Under the pieces are notes generated by a model, which saw only the letters and a program-made list of their open reading frames with translations, did not search any database and was not told the DNA's origin. A program made the position numbers and the translations under genes. Source: Paenibacillus catalpae (GTDB lineage: Bacteria; Bacillota; Bacilli; Paenibacillales; Paenibacillaceae). Taken from it: DNA of 64,000 nt. The stretch is taken from the NCBI RefSeq assembly GCF_900112695.1, contig NZ_FOMT01000001.1, forward strand, positions 434,001 to 498,000. Direction: 5' to 3'. Shown piece by piece: positions 17,339 to 26,356 of the stretch; the first letter of the stretch is position 1, and every line of letters begins with the position of its first letter.

Positions 17339-18269
17339 TCTGGTACTTAATGAAAATATGAAGATTTACCGCAGAGTTCGAACCTGGGTCTTGATTGGGC
17401 TCATGGCTGCTTTTGTCATATTGGGTAACTTCATCATGTGGCACGAAGGCAAGAGTGCCCAAGGCGAGGGCTGGCAGTCGGAATTGACGCAGGAAAGGGA
17501 ACAATGGAGTAAGCAGCTGACGAAGCCCGATCTGGACGAAGAGCTCGAGGCGTTCTACAAGGAACGGATTGCCGTTATCAGCTATCAATTGGAGCACAAT
17601 ATTCACTCCACGCAAGGTACGATGTGGAATGGAATAAACGAATCTGCGAGTCTGGGGATATTGATCACTATTTTCACCATTATCATTGCTGGAGACATCC
17701 TGGCAGGTGAATTTTCAGCCGGAACGATCAAGCTGCTGCTCATTCGCCCGGCTAACCGGGTCAAGATCCTCCTGTCCAAGTATCTTGCCATGCTGCTGTT
17801 TAGTATGGTCTTGCTGCTTACTCTGTTTGTCGTCTCCGTCTTGCTGAATGGAATCTTATACGGCTTTAACTATATCGATTTGCCTTTGATCAGTTTGACC
17901 GATGGGCAAATTGTTGAAAAAAGCATGCTTCTTAATCTGTGGAAAACGTATCTGCTAAATGGTATATCGACAGTCATGTATGTCACCATCACGTTTATGA
18001 TCTCTTCTGTTTTCCGCAGCAGCGCCATGTCTATCGGGTTTTCCATCGGGATTTTGTTTGCGGGTAATATTCTTTTGGAGGTGCTGCAGCGGTACGAGTG
18101 GAGCAAGTACCTGCTCTTCGCCAATACCGATCTGACCCAGTATTTGGAGGGCAGACCTTTTCAGGACGGAATGACGTTATCCTTCTCCATCGGAGTGCTT
18201 GTGGTCTACTTCCTGGTGTTTAATCTGATTTCCTGGCTTATGTTCACGCGAAGAGACGTGACGGCTTAA
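17331..18269 (+). CDS. ABC-2 type permease
   Basis: 312 residues, six hydrophobic segments with the first near residue 20 and a long extracellular loop after it (about 45-100). Partner of the upstream BcrA-like ATPase. TTG 17331 is chosen because AGGAGG lies 8 bases before it, inside the ATPase coding region, and the genes overlap by 8 bases. Confidence 0.88.
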   Translation: MVNLVLNENMKIYRRVRTWVLIGLMAAFVILGNFIMWHEGKSAQGEGWQSELTQEREQWSKQLTKPDLDEELEAFYKERIAVISYQLEHNIHSTQGTMWNGINESASLGILITIFTIIIAGDILAGEFSAGTIKLLLIRPANRVKILLSKYLAMLLFSMVLLLTLFVVSVLLNGILYGFNYIDLPLISLTDGQIVEKSMLLNLWKTYLLNGISTVMYVTITFMISSVFRSSAMSIGFSIGILFAGNILLEVLQRYEWSKYLLFANTDLTQYLEGRPFQDGMTLSFSIGVLVVYFLVFNLISWLMFTRRDVTA

Positions 18270-18284
18270 AATCCCTATACAGAA

Positions 18285-18327
18285 GAAAAGGCCATCAATC
18301 GGGCAAACCGATCTGATGGCCTTTTAC
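18285..18327. terminator. Shared bidirectional terminator
   Basis: AAAAGGCCATCAATCGG and CCGATCTGATGGCCTTTT form a long stem between the convergent ABC operons. Confidence 0.85.
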
Positions 18328-18329
18328 TA

Positions 18330-19175
18330 TCAGCGTCTTAATCCCATCATATTGCCTGATGTATATCTCCGTAAGCCTCTGTAGAAGAGCAGGATACCCC
18401 CTGCACATAAACCGGCTGCCATGCCCAACGCTCCGTACAGGAAAGGCAGATCGACCTCCCGCATAAGCGAGACAGGCATGCTGCTGATAAAGCCGGCCGG
18501 AATAACCGTGAACAAGACAAGGCGGCCAAAGCCTTTGAATATTGCGGTTGGATAAGTGGCAAAGACAAGCAGCGCATTAAACAGCTGAAAGCTTAATCCT
18601 TCCGTGTTGCCAAGCCAGAAGGAGAGACAGCCGGCAATGACGCAGAAGAAAATAAAAATCATTCCTGAGATAAGCAGAGCAGCCGTAAATTTAACGATCC
18701 CAACCGGGGAGACATCGCCAAATCCTATGAAGATGAAGATGGCAAACAGCAGATCGCCTATTGCGCTTACCGACATGCGGCTGATCAGCACGTTAAGCAG
18801 CACCGGCTTAGGCTGAGCCAGGTATACATCCAGCTGTCCGGTTGCAATAAGATTAGCCAGACGTGTTGCATTGCCGAAAAAGACAGTCATGATTCCGAAT
18901 CCTCCCGAAGCGGCTGCCCACATCATCATGACGTCCTGGAGCGTCCAGCCATTGAGCACCGGAAATCGTTTGAAATACATTCCCCAGAATATGATCCACA
19001 CAATGTTGTTTACAATCATGGAGCCAACCGTCAGGAGGAAGCTGAAGCGGAATTCCATCGCACCTGCCAGGTTAAGCCTCCAGCTCGCCGTTGTGAACCG
19101 GAGCAGGCGCCGAAATCTGCCTGGCTGGTCATGCTCGGATATACCGGTATACGAGTTGTCATCCTCCATTAACAT
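18330..19175 (-). CDS. ABC-2 permease, COG3694-like
   Basis: 281 residues with six predicted membrane helices after a hydrophilic N-terminus of about 45 residues. Third gene of a set of ATPase plus two unlike permeases, the arrangement of the COG4586/COG4587/COG3694 transporter family. It overlaps the preceding gene by 17 bases; two in-frame ATGs (19175, 19169) are possible. Confidence 0.85.
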   Translation of the reverse strand: MLMEDDNSYTGISEHDQPGRFRRLLRFTTASWRLNLAGAMEFRFSFLLTVGSMIVNNIVWIIFWGMYFKRFPVLNGWTLQDVMMMWAAASGGFGIMTVFFGNATRLANLIATGQLDVYLAQPKPVLLNVLISRMSVSAIGDLLFAIFIFIGFGDVSPVGIVKFTAALLISGMIFIFFCVIAGCLSFWLGNTEGLSFQLFNALLVFATYPTAIFKGFGRLVLFTVIPAGFISSMPVSLMREVDLPFLYGALGMAAGLCAGGILLFYRGLRRYTSGNMMGLRR

Positions 19176-19962
19176 TGAGCTTTCGCACCCCTTTCCGATA
19201 AACTAGCCAAACCATCAGTCCGATAATAACAACCCACAACCACTGTATAGCAAGCGCACTTGGGATCTCTTCAAGATGCATGCCAACGGCCGTACGGGCC
19301 GGAAAATAAACGACGGTCTGAAACGGCAGCCAGTGTCCAATCCGCTGCAGGCTCTCCGGAAACAGCTCCAACGGCATCAGCATTCCGCCTATCGTGAACA
19401 AAATTTTGTTATACACGAATTCAAGCCCGCGAGTTTCCTCCACCCAGAAAGCACTGAGAGCAACAAGCATGCCAAGCATAAAATTGACGGTGAATCCGCC
19501 AATCGCCATAATCGGAAGCCACGCGAGGCCAATACCGACAGGCAGAGGACCAACAAGCAGCAAGCCAATCACAGAGCCAAGCAGCAGGTTGATCACAAAC
19601 CGGATGGCGACCTCGCTCATATACTCGGCATAATGAAAGGCCAGGAAGCTGACTGGGCGGATAAGCTTGAACGCCACATCGCCGCTTTTGACTTCCTCTT
19701 CAATCCGAGTGCTAAGACTTGGAGTCGCAAGAACCATGGATTCGGTAAATACGAGATACCACATCATCTGTTTAAAGGTGTAGCCATTAATCGTTGCGGT
19801 GCCTTCACCCGCAAAGGTCGTTTGCCATAACTGCATAAAAATATATAAGATGAGCAGCAGAAACACGGACCGTATAACAAAATCAACAACGTAGGCCAGT
19901 TGGCTGCGCAGCGTGATTTTACCGATAAACACATATTTCGCCGGCTTGGAGAGACTGATCAC
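19159..19962 (-). CDS. ABC-2 permease, COG4587-like
   Basis: 267 residues, six hydrophobic segments, ending in a basic tail. The pattern RSVFLLLILYIFMQLWQTTF and RIEEEVKSGDVAFKLIRPVSF (the cytoplasmic loop contacting the ATPase) is typical of the family. It overlaps the ATPase gene by 4 bases. Confidence 0.85.
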   Translation of the reverse strand: MISLSKPAKYVFIGKITLRSQLAYVVDFVIRSVFLLLILYIFMQLWQTTFAGEGTATINGYTFKQMMWYLVFTESMVLATPSLSTRIEEEVKSGDVAFKLIRPVSFLAFHYAEYMSEVAIRFVINLLLGSVIGLLLVGPLPVGIGLAWLPIMAIGGFTVNFMLGMLVALSAFWVEETRGLEFVYNKILFTIGGMLMPLELFPESLQRIGHWLPFQTVVYFPARTAVGMHLEEIPSALAIQWLWVVIIGLMVWLVYRKGVRKLNVNGG

Positions 19963-20957
19963 CTGACCGCCTCCTTTGTACGGAACGTCCCGTACATGCG
20001 AGTAATAATATCCTCCATCGGCGGATCCTGAACGTTCACATCGACGATGCGATGGCTGGCCATTAAGGCGGACAAAACCGATTCAATCGTTGTAAGTCCG
20101 GTATCGACGCTCAGCGTGAGCCTGCAGCCGCTCCGGCTCAGGACGGCAACGCCTTCTAGCACAAGATGACCCGGATCATCCTCCAGGACAAGCTGAACGG
20201 TCTTATGCGTCAGGAATTGCTGCTTCATGATTTCAACACGCCCGTCAAACACAAGTCCTCCATGATTAATGACGATCGCGCGGTCGCACAGCTTCTCGAC
20301 ATCGCCTGCATCATGAGAAGTGAGAAAGATCGTTGTGCCTTCCTCTCGGTTCATCTCCAGAATCAGCTCCCTGATCCGCTGTTTCACGACGGCATCCAGA
20401 CCAATGGTTGGCTCATCGAGGAACAGCGCTTGAGGGCGATGGATGAGGGAAGCGGCAATTTCACAGCGCATCCGTTCTCCCAGGGAAAGCTTGCGTACAG
20501 GAGTATGCAAATAAGGTCCCAGCTCGAAACGTTCAATAAGATTGTCGCGGCGCTGCTTGTAATCCTCCCGGCGGAGCTCATAGATCCGGCTCATCAGCTC
20601 AAACGTATCTAGCGGCGGAAGATGGTACCACAGCTGGGACTTCTGCCCGAATACGGAGCCGATGCGGTAAGCGAGCCTTGATCGTTCCGTCCAAGGACAA
20701 CAGCCCAACACTGTCGCCGTACCGGAGGAAGGATGGAGGATGCCGGTCAGCATTTTGATGGTGGTTGACTTACCGGCGCCGTTAGGTCCAAGAAAGGCGA
20801 CTGTCTCACCCTGATCGACGGAGAAGGTAATGCCTTCTACAGCCGCCTTATCCGCATACTGTGGACGAAATAACGACTTCAGGCTGCCCGCCAGACCCTC
20901 CTGTTTCTTCTTCACTTGAAATATTTTCTCCAACTGCTCAACCTGAATGGACCTCAC
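19959..20957 (-). CDS. ABC transporter ATP-binding protein, COG4586-like
   Basis: About 332 residues. Walker A GPNGAGKSTT, signature LSLGERMRCEIAAS, Walker B ALFLDEPTIGLDA, H-loop TSHDAGDVE. An N-terminal extension of some 45 residues before the first strand is usual for COG4586. GTG 20957 has AAAGGGG 8 bases upstream; the earlier GTG at 20966 sits too close to it. This is the first gene of a three-gene operon transcribed through a 190-base leader with a terminator and a candidate riboswitch. Confidence 0.9.
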   Translation of the reverse strand: MRSIQVEQLEKIFQVKKKQEGLAGSLKSLFRPQYADKAAVEGITFSVDQGETVAFLGPNGAGKSTTIKMLTGILHPSSGTATVLGCCPWTERSRLAYRIGSVFGQKSQLWYHLPPLDTFELMSRIYELRREDYKQRRDNLIERFELGPYLHTPVRKLSLGERMRCEIAASLIHRPQALFLDEPTIGLDAVVKQRIRELILEMNREEGTTIFLTSHDAGDVEKLCDRAIVINHGGLVFDGRVEIMKQQFLTHKTVQLVLEDDPGHLVLEGVAVLSRSGCRLTLSVDTGLTTIESVLSALMASHRIVDVNVQDPPMEDIITRMYGTFRTKEAVR

Positions 20958-20983
20958 TTTACGCACCCCTTTGTTATTTATCC

Positions 20984-21053
20984 TGCAAAAGGGAAAAGAC
21001 CTCCGGTCAGTCTCGCCCGATTCATGCAGGCGGAACTTTCCGAAGGTCTTTTA
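20984..21053 (-). terminator. Leader terminator in front of COG4586 operon
   Basis: On the minus strand AAAAGACCTTCGG (21052-21040) pairs with CCGGAGGTCTTTT (21006-20994), followed by CCCTTTTGC. The 5' arm is part of the candidate aptamer, so ligand binding could exclude the terminator. Confidence 0.75.
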
Positions 21054-21139
21054 TTCCTCACGGTGTAGCTTGGCGCCTAACGCGCAAGCCGGCTTCGCTT
21101 GGTTCGCCATCCTGACGGAGTCGGATCCCTAGAAGCCCT
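21042..21139 (-). ncRNA. Candidate ykkC-class riboswitch aptamer
   Basis: Reading the minus strand, GGGCTTCTAGGGATCCG (from 21139) has the CTAGGG-TCCG signature of the ykkC family, closed by GCTTC/GAAGC pairing. After a second stem (GCTTGCGCG with GCGCCAAGC) the RNA reads ACACCGTGAGGAATAAAAG, matching the 3' ykkC element with invariant ATAAAAG. The second strand of the first domain reads CGAACCAAGCGA and differs from the GGTCCGAGAG of guanidine-I members, so ligand class is open: guanidine, or a ppGpp/PRPP/other variant. The 3' element overlaps the terminator stem, as expected of a genetic ON switch. Confidence 0.55.
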
Positions 21140-21159
21140 TCCGAAAAACGTTTTTCCAC

Positions 21160-21188
21160 ATATTAACATGATATGTTAGATGTGACAA
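21160..21188 (-). promoter_or_regulatory. Promoter of COG4586 operon leader
   Basis: On the minus strand TTGTCA (21188-21183), 17 bp, TAATAT (21165-21160). Transcription would begin near 21153 and give a leader of about 195 bases. Confidence 0.7.
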
Positions 21189-21269
21189 CAGCTTTTTTCT
21201 TCCGGCGAGCATTGCCACAATGCCTTTTCCTGACTAAGATTAGGAGGATGGGGAGGGGACCGTTACGTT

Positions 21270-22178
21270 ATGTGGATTATATTTTCTGTACTCGCAGCCT
21301 TATGCTTTGGCTTGAGAGGAATTTTATATCATTATACGAGCCAACTTCCATTAAGCAGGACCGTGCTGCTGTGTGGCGTATTCTCCATGGGAGCGGTTAT
21401 ATGCGGGGTTGCGGCTGTACTATCCGGTCAGCCTTGGACGGCTTCGGCACTTGTCGGAATTCAGATGGGCGTATTCTCGTTTGTGGCAAATGCCAGCATG
21501 TTCAAGGGTTTTGCCGTAGGCAAAGCATCTCTTGTTGCGATTCTAACGGCGCTCCCGGCTGTGTTGGTTGTCATGGGGGCTTACGTCCTGTGGGGAGAAG
21601 CGCTTAAATATACCCAGCTGGCTGCCTTTGTTGTTATTGTGATGGGGATACTGCTTGTGCGATATTCGAATGATCTGTCGCTTAAAAACCTTCAAGGTGC
21701 CCAATGGGGCCTCTTGTCACTTGTTATGTTCGCCTGCAACGATTTGTCCGGCTCCTGGTCAACGAAGCTTGAGGCACCGCTGTTCCCGACATTGTTTTTT
21801 ATGTTCACTTCAGGCTCTATTTGTTATGGCGTTTGGTGGCTGAAAGACCGCCTTTCCAGCAAAAGATTCGTCCTGGCCGCTGCTACCGCAGATGTGTCCG
21901 CTGCGGCTGAAGGAGCCGCAACAGCGAAAACCTGGAGCGAGCGACGGACATTCCTGACGGGAATGCTGGTTGGTACAACCAATGCGGCAGGTATGATGAT
22001 GATCGTAACCGCCTTTGACTTGGGCAAAGCCGGGCTTGTGTCCGCCGTAACCGCCTTGAATGTTCTAATTGTTCTCCTCTATACCCGGTTTGTGGTAAAG
22101 GAGAGGTTCACGCGTCTTGAGGTGACCGGAATGGCATGCGCATTTGGAGGAATTCTCTTCCTGCGGTTAGTCGCTTAA
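21270..22178 (+). CDS. EamA/DMT-family transporter
   Basis: 302 residues, ten hydrophobic segments in two EamA halves with a polar insertion at about 195-220 (KRFVLAAATADVSAAAEG). Exporter or importer of unknown substrate. GGGGAGGGG precedes ATG 21270. Divergent from the riboswitch-controlled ABC operon; about 80 bp separate the two start regions. Confidence 0.88.
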   Translation: MWIIFSVLAALCFGLRGILYHYTSQLPLSRTVLLCGVFSMGAVICGVAAVLSGQPWTASALVGIQMGVFSFVANASMFKGFAVGKASLVAILTALPAVLVVMGAYVLWGEALKYTQLAAFVVIVMGILLVRYSNDLSLKNLQGAQWGLLSLVMFACNDLSGSWSTKLEAPLFPTLFFMFTSGSICYGVWWLKDRLSSKRFVLAAATADVSAAAEGAATAKTWSERRTFLTGMLVGTTNAAGMMMIVTAFDLGKAGLVSAVTALNVLIVLLYTRFVVKERFTRLEVTGMACAFGGILFLRLVA

Positions 22179-22204
22179 TGAAATAAAGAAAAAAAGATCG
22201 TGGT

Positions 22205-22254
22205 CAAGCGCCAACCAGGTTCGTGTTACAAGGAACCTGGTTGGCGCTTTTTTG
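22205..22254 (+). terminator. Terminator of DMT transporter gene
   Basis: AAGCGCCAACCAGGTTC and GAACCTGGTTGGCGCTTTTTT, a perfect 17-bp stem. Confidence 0.92.
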
Positions 22255-22296
22255 CGCAGCGGGAGAATCAGTTGTTAATTATTTGAAAATTCTAAC

Positions 22297-22360
22297 TTGA
22301 CAGCGCTTTATTAGACGTATACATTTGTATACATGAAGCATACTGTATACAAATGTATAC
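22297..22360 (+). promoter_or_regulatory. Promoter and mirror-image double operator of exporter operon
   Basis: TTGACA (22297-22302) is followed 17 bp later by TACATT (22320-22325), which lies inside the first of two sites, GTATACATTTGTATAC (22317-22332) and GTATACAAATGTATAC (22345-22360). The two are exact reverse complements, 28 bp apart, and each is nearly palindromic. They would place a dimeric repressor over the -10 region and over the start of transcription. No regulator gene is adjacent. Confidence 0.7.
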
Positions 22361-22384
22361 ATTGTGAAAAGGAGGCATAAACAT

Positions 22385-22723
22385 ATGCGTGATGGACATG
22401 GGCACAGAGGAAAGTTTAAGGAAGAGTGCAGAAACCGGGATGGGGGCAAGGCGCAGACATTCCGCCGCGGCAGAGCTCTTGCCTTTCTGGAGAAGCTTAC
22501 AATTACTCGTGCCACGCTGCAGCGACAGTTGAATGATCCGGCTTTTGAAGCGATTAAACCGGTGATCAGCGGCGAGTTGAAAGCCACGGAAGCCATTATG
22601 GAAGAATTTATAAATGTATTTCAGCTTCATGAATTACCGGAGGAAGACAATACTTCCGAAGACACTCCGGCTGGGGAAGAGAGCAATTCCGACGAATCAA
22701 ACAATGGAAGTGATGAGTCTTGA
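22385..22723 (+). CDS. Small charged protein leading the exporter operon
   Basis: 112 residues, soluble, no known domain. A basic N-terminal third (RDGHGHRGKFKEECRNRDGG), a middle helix-forming part (FLEKLTITRATLQRQL to FINVFQLHEL), and a very acidic Ser/Glu/Asp tail. GGAGG 9 bases before ATG 22385 fixes the start. Its stop overlaps the TTG start of the next gene, so it is translated ahead of and coupled to the exporter. It could be a regulator or accessory factor; its basic/helical layout is compatible with nucleic acid binding, but that is a guess. Confidence 0.75.
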   Translation: MRDGHGHRGKFKEECRNRDGGKAQTFRRGRALAFLEKLTITRATLQRQLNDPAFEAIKPVISGELKATEAIMEEFINVFQLHELPEEDNTSEDTPAGEESNSDESNNGSDES

Positions 22724-24474
22724 AATCAGAGGGTGTTCTGAAGCCGTATTTCAAGCAGACTTGGCATATTTATCTCGCATCGGTTACCCTTCATGCGGCG
22801 GCCAGTATCATATTTGCCTATTTTCCCAAGGTGCTCGGCGACTTTACGGATAAGCTGAAGTCTGGAGTTCTGGGCTCTCATGATGTCGTTCATTACAGCG
22901 TGCTGCTTGTGCTGATTGGAGCGGGATATGCGCTGCTTGGCGGTTATGGGCAGTATCTGGTCATGTACGTAGGCCGATTATTCGAATATATGACCAGGCG
23001 GCGGCTGTTCACGCATTTCTCCCATTTAAGCGAGCATTATTATTCGAAGAATGGCGTAGGCAAAATGCTTAATTATTTCATGAACGATGTGACGGGAGTA
23101 AGGGAATCGATCTCGATGGGCATTAACCAGACGGCCATGGCTTCGATGCTGTTGTTCTCCTGTGTGGGGGCAATGATTCTGAGCGATATCCCCCTGTATC
23201 TGATTGCCGCATCCGTCGGGCCTTTGATTCTGATTCCATGGATTGTCATCAAGATCGGACCGATCATCCGGCAGCGTTCCCGCAAAGTGCAGGAGTCGCT
23301 GGGTACGATGACGGAATCAGCCGAAGAGCAGTTTGGCGGTATTCGGGTCACGAAAAAATTTGCTGTTGAACCTATCATGATTAAACGCTTCGGCGCTTAT
23401 GTGGATCAGATCAAGACGAACCAGTTATCGCTTGTGCGGATTTCCTCGCTTTTCCAGGCGATTGTACCGTTCCTTGGCAACTTGTCCCTAATTGTGTCCC
23501 TGGCCTATGGCGGTTACTTGACCATTAAAGGGGAAATTACGCTTGGTAACTTCGTTGCTCTGACGCTGTATGTACGAATGCTGATGAACCCGCTGCAGCA
23601 GATCGGCAACGTCATTAATACGGTGCAGCGTTCGCGTGCATCCTTGCAGCGGTTGAACGAATTGATGGCTGTTCAGCCGGATATCGTTGAAGCGGACAAT
23701 GCTGCAGCTGCTAATCTTGCGAAGAGTCCCATTTGCATATCCGATCTGACCTTTACTTATCCGGATGCTCCGCAGCCTGCCCTTCGCCATATCGACCTGG
23801 TCATTCAGCCTGGCATGACGCTAGGCATTGTTGGACGTACTGGCAGCGGCAAAACAACCCTCGTGAAGCAGCTTCTTCGGGTTTACGACCCGCCGGCTGA
23901 TGCCATTCATATCGGTGCTGCCGATATTCGTGAGGTTACGCTGGAGAGCCTGCGCAACCAGATCGCTTATGTGCCGCAGGACGGCTTCCTGTTCAGCACA
24001 TCCATTCGCGAGAATATCGCCTTTGCAAGGCGGCAAGCCAGGCAGAGTGATGTTGATTCGGCAGCCAAGCAGGCGCGCATCTACGATAATATCAGCGAGT
24101 TCCCGGAAGGCTTCGAGACGAAGCTGGGGGAAAGAGGGATTACGTTATCCGGCGGTCAGCGGCAGCGTACCAGTCTGGCGCGCGGCTTTATCATGCAGGC
24201 GCCGCTTATGATTCTGGACGACAGCGTCAGCGCCGTTGATGCGGTTACCGAATCCGAGATTGTACACACCATTCAGCAGGAACGCCAAGGGAAGACAACG
24301 ATAATCATCGCACACCGGATCAGCGCTTTGAAGCATGCGGATCTTATTATCGTGCTTAATGAGGGAGAAATTGTTCAGCGCGGCAAGCACGAGGAGCTGC
24401 TTGCTGAGCCGGGACCTTATGCCGAGCTCCATGCGATTCAGGAGGAGGGAAGCCAATATGCCTCAGGCCATTAA
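22720..24474 (+). CDS. yheI: Heterodimeric multidrug ABC exporter subunit, YheI/BmrC type
   Basis: 584 residues: six membrane helices (about 15-305), then an ATP-binding domain with Walker A GRTGSGKTT, signature LSGGQRQR and Walker B LMILDDSVSAVDA. The residue after Walker B is Asp instead of the catalytic Glu, the hallmark of the degenerate-site half of such heterodimers (BmrC). TTG 22720 overlaps the previous stop. It pairs with the following gene, which has canonical catalytic residues. Confidence 0.9.
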   Translation: MKSEGVLKPYFKQTWHIYLASVTLHAAASIIFAYFPKVLGDFTDKLKSGVLGSHDVVHYSVLLVLIGAGYALLGGYGQYLVMYVGRLFEYMTRRRLFTHFSHLSEHYYSKNGVGKMLNYFMNDVTGVRESISMGINQTAMASMLLFSCVGAMILSDIPLYLIAASVGPLILIPWIVIKIGPIIRQRSRKVQESLGTMTESAEEQFGGIRVTKKFAVEPIMIKRFGAYVDQIKTNQLSLVRISSLFQAIVPFLGNLSLIVSLAYGGYLTIKGEITLGNFVALTLYVRMLMNPLQQIGNVINTVQRSRASLQRLNELMAVQPDIVEADNAAAANLAKSPICISDLTFTYPDAPQPALRHIDLVIQPGMTLGIVGRTGSGKTTLVKQLLRVYDPPADAIHIGAADIREVTLESLRNQIAYVPQDGFLFSTSIRENIAFARRQARQSDVDSAAKQARIYDNISEFPEGFETKLGERGITLSGGQRQRTSLARGFIMQAPLMILDDSVSAVDAVTESEIVHTIQQERQGKTTIIIAHRISALKHADLIIVLNEGEIVQRGKHEELLAEPGPYAELHAIQEEGSQYASGH

Positions 24475-26305
24475 CAATTGGCAGACGGATCAGAATTCTG
24501 GCCAGGGCAAGCAGCCCAAGCCGCAATACCGGTCAGCTTTTCGGATTCTTAGCTCGTATATTACCCCGCATCGGAAGACGTTTAGCTTAGTTGCTATTTG
24601 TACCGTGATCGCTATCGCGTCGGAGCTGTTTCAACCTTTTCTGGTTAAGATCGCAATCGATGACAACTTAATGGCTGGCAATAACGATTTCAGCAGCTTG
24701 CTGGTCATTTGCGCCATTTATTTGGGGTTATCTCTATCGGGTCTGTTGTTTACTTATTTACAAAATAATTTGCTGCAGGATGCCGGCCAAAGTATCGTTG
24801 CCAAGATCAGGAAGCAGCTATTCCAGCATATTACGAAACTATCGATGTCCTATTTCGATAAAACTTCAAGCGGAAGTCTGATCACGCATGTATCCAGCGA
24901 TACCGAGGCGGTTAACCAATTTTTTAATCAGGTATTGCTTACCCTGCTGCGTGATGGTCTGACGCTTGTTTCGATACTGGTGATGATGTTTTATCTGGAT
25001 GCAACATTAGGCTTATATTGTCTGCTGTTGCTGCCGATTATTGCCTTAATTGCAATCGCTTTCCGTTCCTTTATGCGTACGACGTATCAAATGGCACGGA
25101 CGCGCTTGTCCCGCCTTGTTGCCTTTGTTGCGGAGAACCTGTCGGGCATGAGCCTAATTCAGGTGTTCCATCAGCAGAAGGCGCAAGCTGAGTTATACAA
25201 GGAGCGGAACGAAGATTATTTTAAAGCTAACGTCCGGGAAATTCGCACACAGGTTTTGTTCAACCGGACGTTTGATCTGCTGGGCAACTTGACCATTGCT
25301 TTTGTGGTGTGGACCGGAGGGAAGGCTGTGCTCGGTACGACAATTGAGTTTGGCGTACTGTATGCGTTTATTACTTACATCCGGCAGTTCTTCCAGCCGA
25401 TTAACGCCATTACCCAGCAGTGGAACACCCTCCAATCCGCTACGGTAGCGGTCAACCGGATTTGGGGCGTGCTTGATATCGAACCGGAAATTCAGGATTC
25501 GGCCAAGACGGTTAAAGTGGATTATGAATCCGTACAAGGTCGTGTTGATTTCAATAAAATCTCGTTCAGCTACGGGAATGGCTCTCCCATCTTCCGCGGG
25601 CTTGATCTTCATATCCGTCCCGGCGAGATGGTAGGGATTGTAGGAACCACCGGCGCAGGTAAAAGCTCGCTGATGAGCTTGCTTTGCCGCTTCTATGATG
25701 TTCAGGAGGGCAGCGTTAACATTGACGGGAACGATGTCCGGAATATCCCGCAGGCAGACCTTCACCGGATTGTGGGCCTGGTCCAGCAGGAACCGTATCT
25801 GTATGCGGGGAGCATTATCGACAATGTCAGGATGTTTGACGAGTCCATCTCCCGTGAAGACGTTATTCAGGCCTGCGAATTTGTAGGAGCGGACCAGCTG
25901 GTCAGCCGGATGGCTGACGGCTATGATACGAAATTATCCGAGCGAGGCAGCGGATTATCCGCCGGTGAGCGGCAGCTGTTGTCTTTTGCCCGCATTATCG
26001 TGTTCCGACCCAAAATTCTGATCCTTGACGAAGCAACCGCCAATCTGGATTCCCAGACGGAGCAGCTGATTCAACGTGCGCTGCAGGTCGTATCCAAAGG
26101 CCGGACAACGATTGTTATTGCCCATCGCTTGTCTACCATTATGCAGGCGGACCGGATTATCGTGCTGAGCCACGGAACCATTGTGGAGTCGGGCACACAT
26201 GCAGAGCTCATCGAGCTGCAAGGCGTGTATGAGGAGCTGTATCGCCACTCGCAAGGCGAGGCAGCCGCATCCATAGAAGCTCCTGAAGCGCAGACGATAC
26301 CCTAG
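24458..26305 (+). CDS. yheH: Heterodimeric multidrug ABC exporter subunit, YheH/BmrD type
   Basis: 615 residues from ATG 24458, which has GGAGGAGG upstream; an upstream ATG in the same frame lies inside yheI and has no site. Six membrane helices (about 30-320), Walker A GTTGAGKSS, signature LSAGERQL, Walker B LILDEATANLDS with the catalytic Glu. It overlaps yheI by 17 bases. The YheI/YheH pair exports drugs across the cytoplasmic membrane. In Bacillus the related operon is induced by ribosome-targeting antibiotics. Confidence 0.9.
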   Translation: MPQAINNWQTDQNSGQGKQPKPQYRSAFRILSSYITPHRKTFSLVAICTVIAIASELFQPFLVKIAIDDNLMAGNNDFSSLLVICAIYLGLSLSGLLFTYLQNNLLQDAGQSIVAKIRKQLFQHITKLSMSYFDKTSSGSLITHVSSDTEAVNQFFNQVLLTLLRDGLTLVSILVMMFYLDATLGLYCLLLLPIIALIAIAFRSFMRTTYQMARTRLSRLVAFVAENLSGMSLIQVFHQQKAQAELYKERNEDYFKANVREIRTQVLFNRTFDLLGNLTIAFVVWTGGKAVLGTTIEFGVLYAFITYIRQFFQPINAITQQWNTLQSATVAVNRIWGVLDIEPEIQDSAKTVKVDYESVQGRVDFNKISFSYGNGSPIFRGLDLHIRPGEMVGIVGTTGAGKSSLMSLLCRFYDVQEGSVNIDGNDVRNIPQADLHRIVGLVQQEPYLYAGSIIDNVRMFDESISREDVIQACEFVGADQLVSRMADGYDTKLSERGSGLSAGERQLLSFARIIVFRPKILILDEATANLDSQTEQLIQRALQVVSKGRTTIVIAHRLSTIMQADRIIVLSHGTIVESGTHAELIELQGVYEELYRHSQGEAAASIEAPEAQTIP

Positions 26306-26317
26306 ATTGAAAAAGTG

Positions 26318-26354
26318 ATAAGCTGAGGCCTATTTGAGGCCTCAGCTTTTTTTT
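26318..26354. terminator. Bidirectional terminator between exporter and GH105 genes
   Basis: AAGCTGAGGCC, loop TATTTGA, GGCCTCAGCTTTTTTTT. Confidence 0.9.
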
Positions 26355-26356
26355 GG

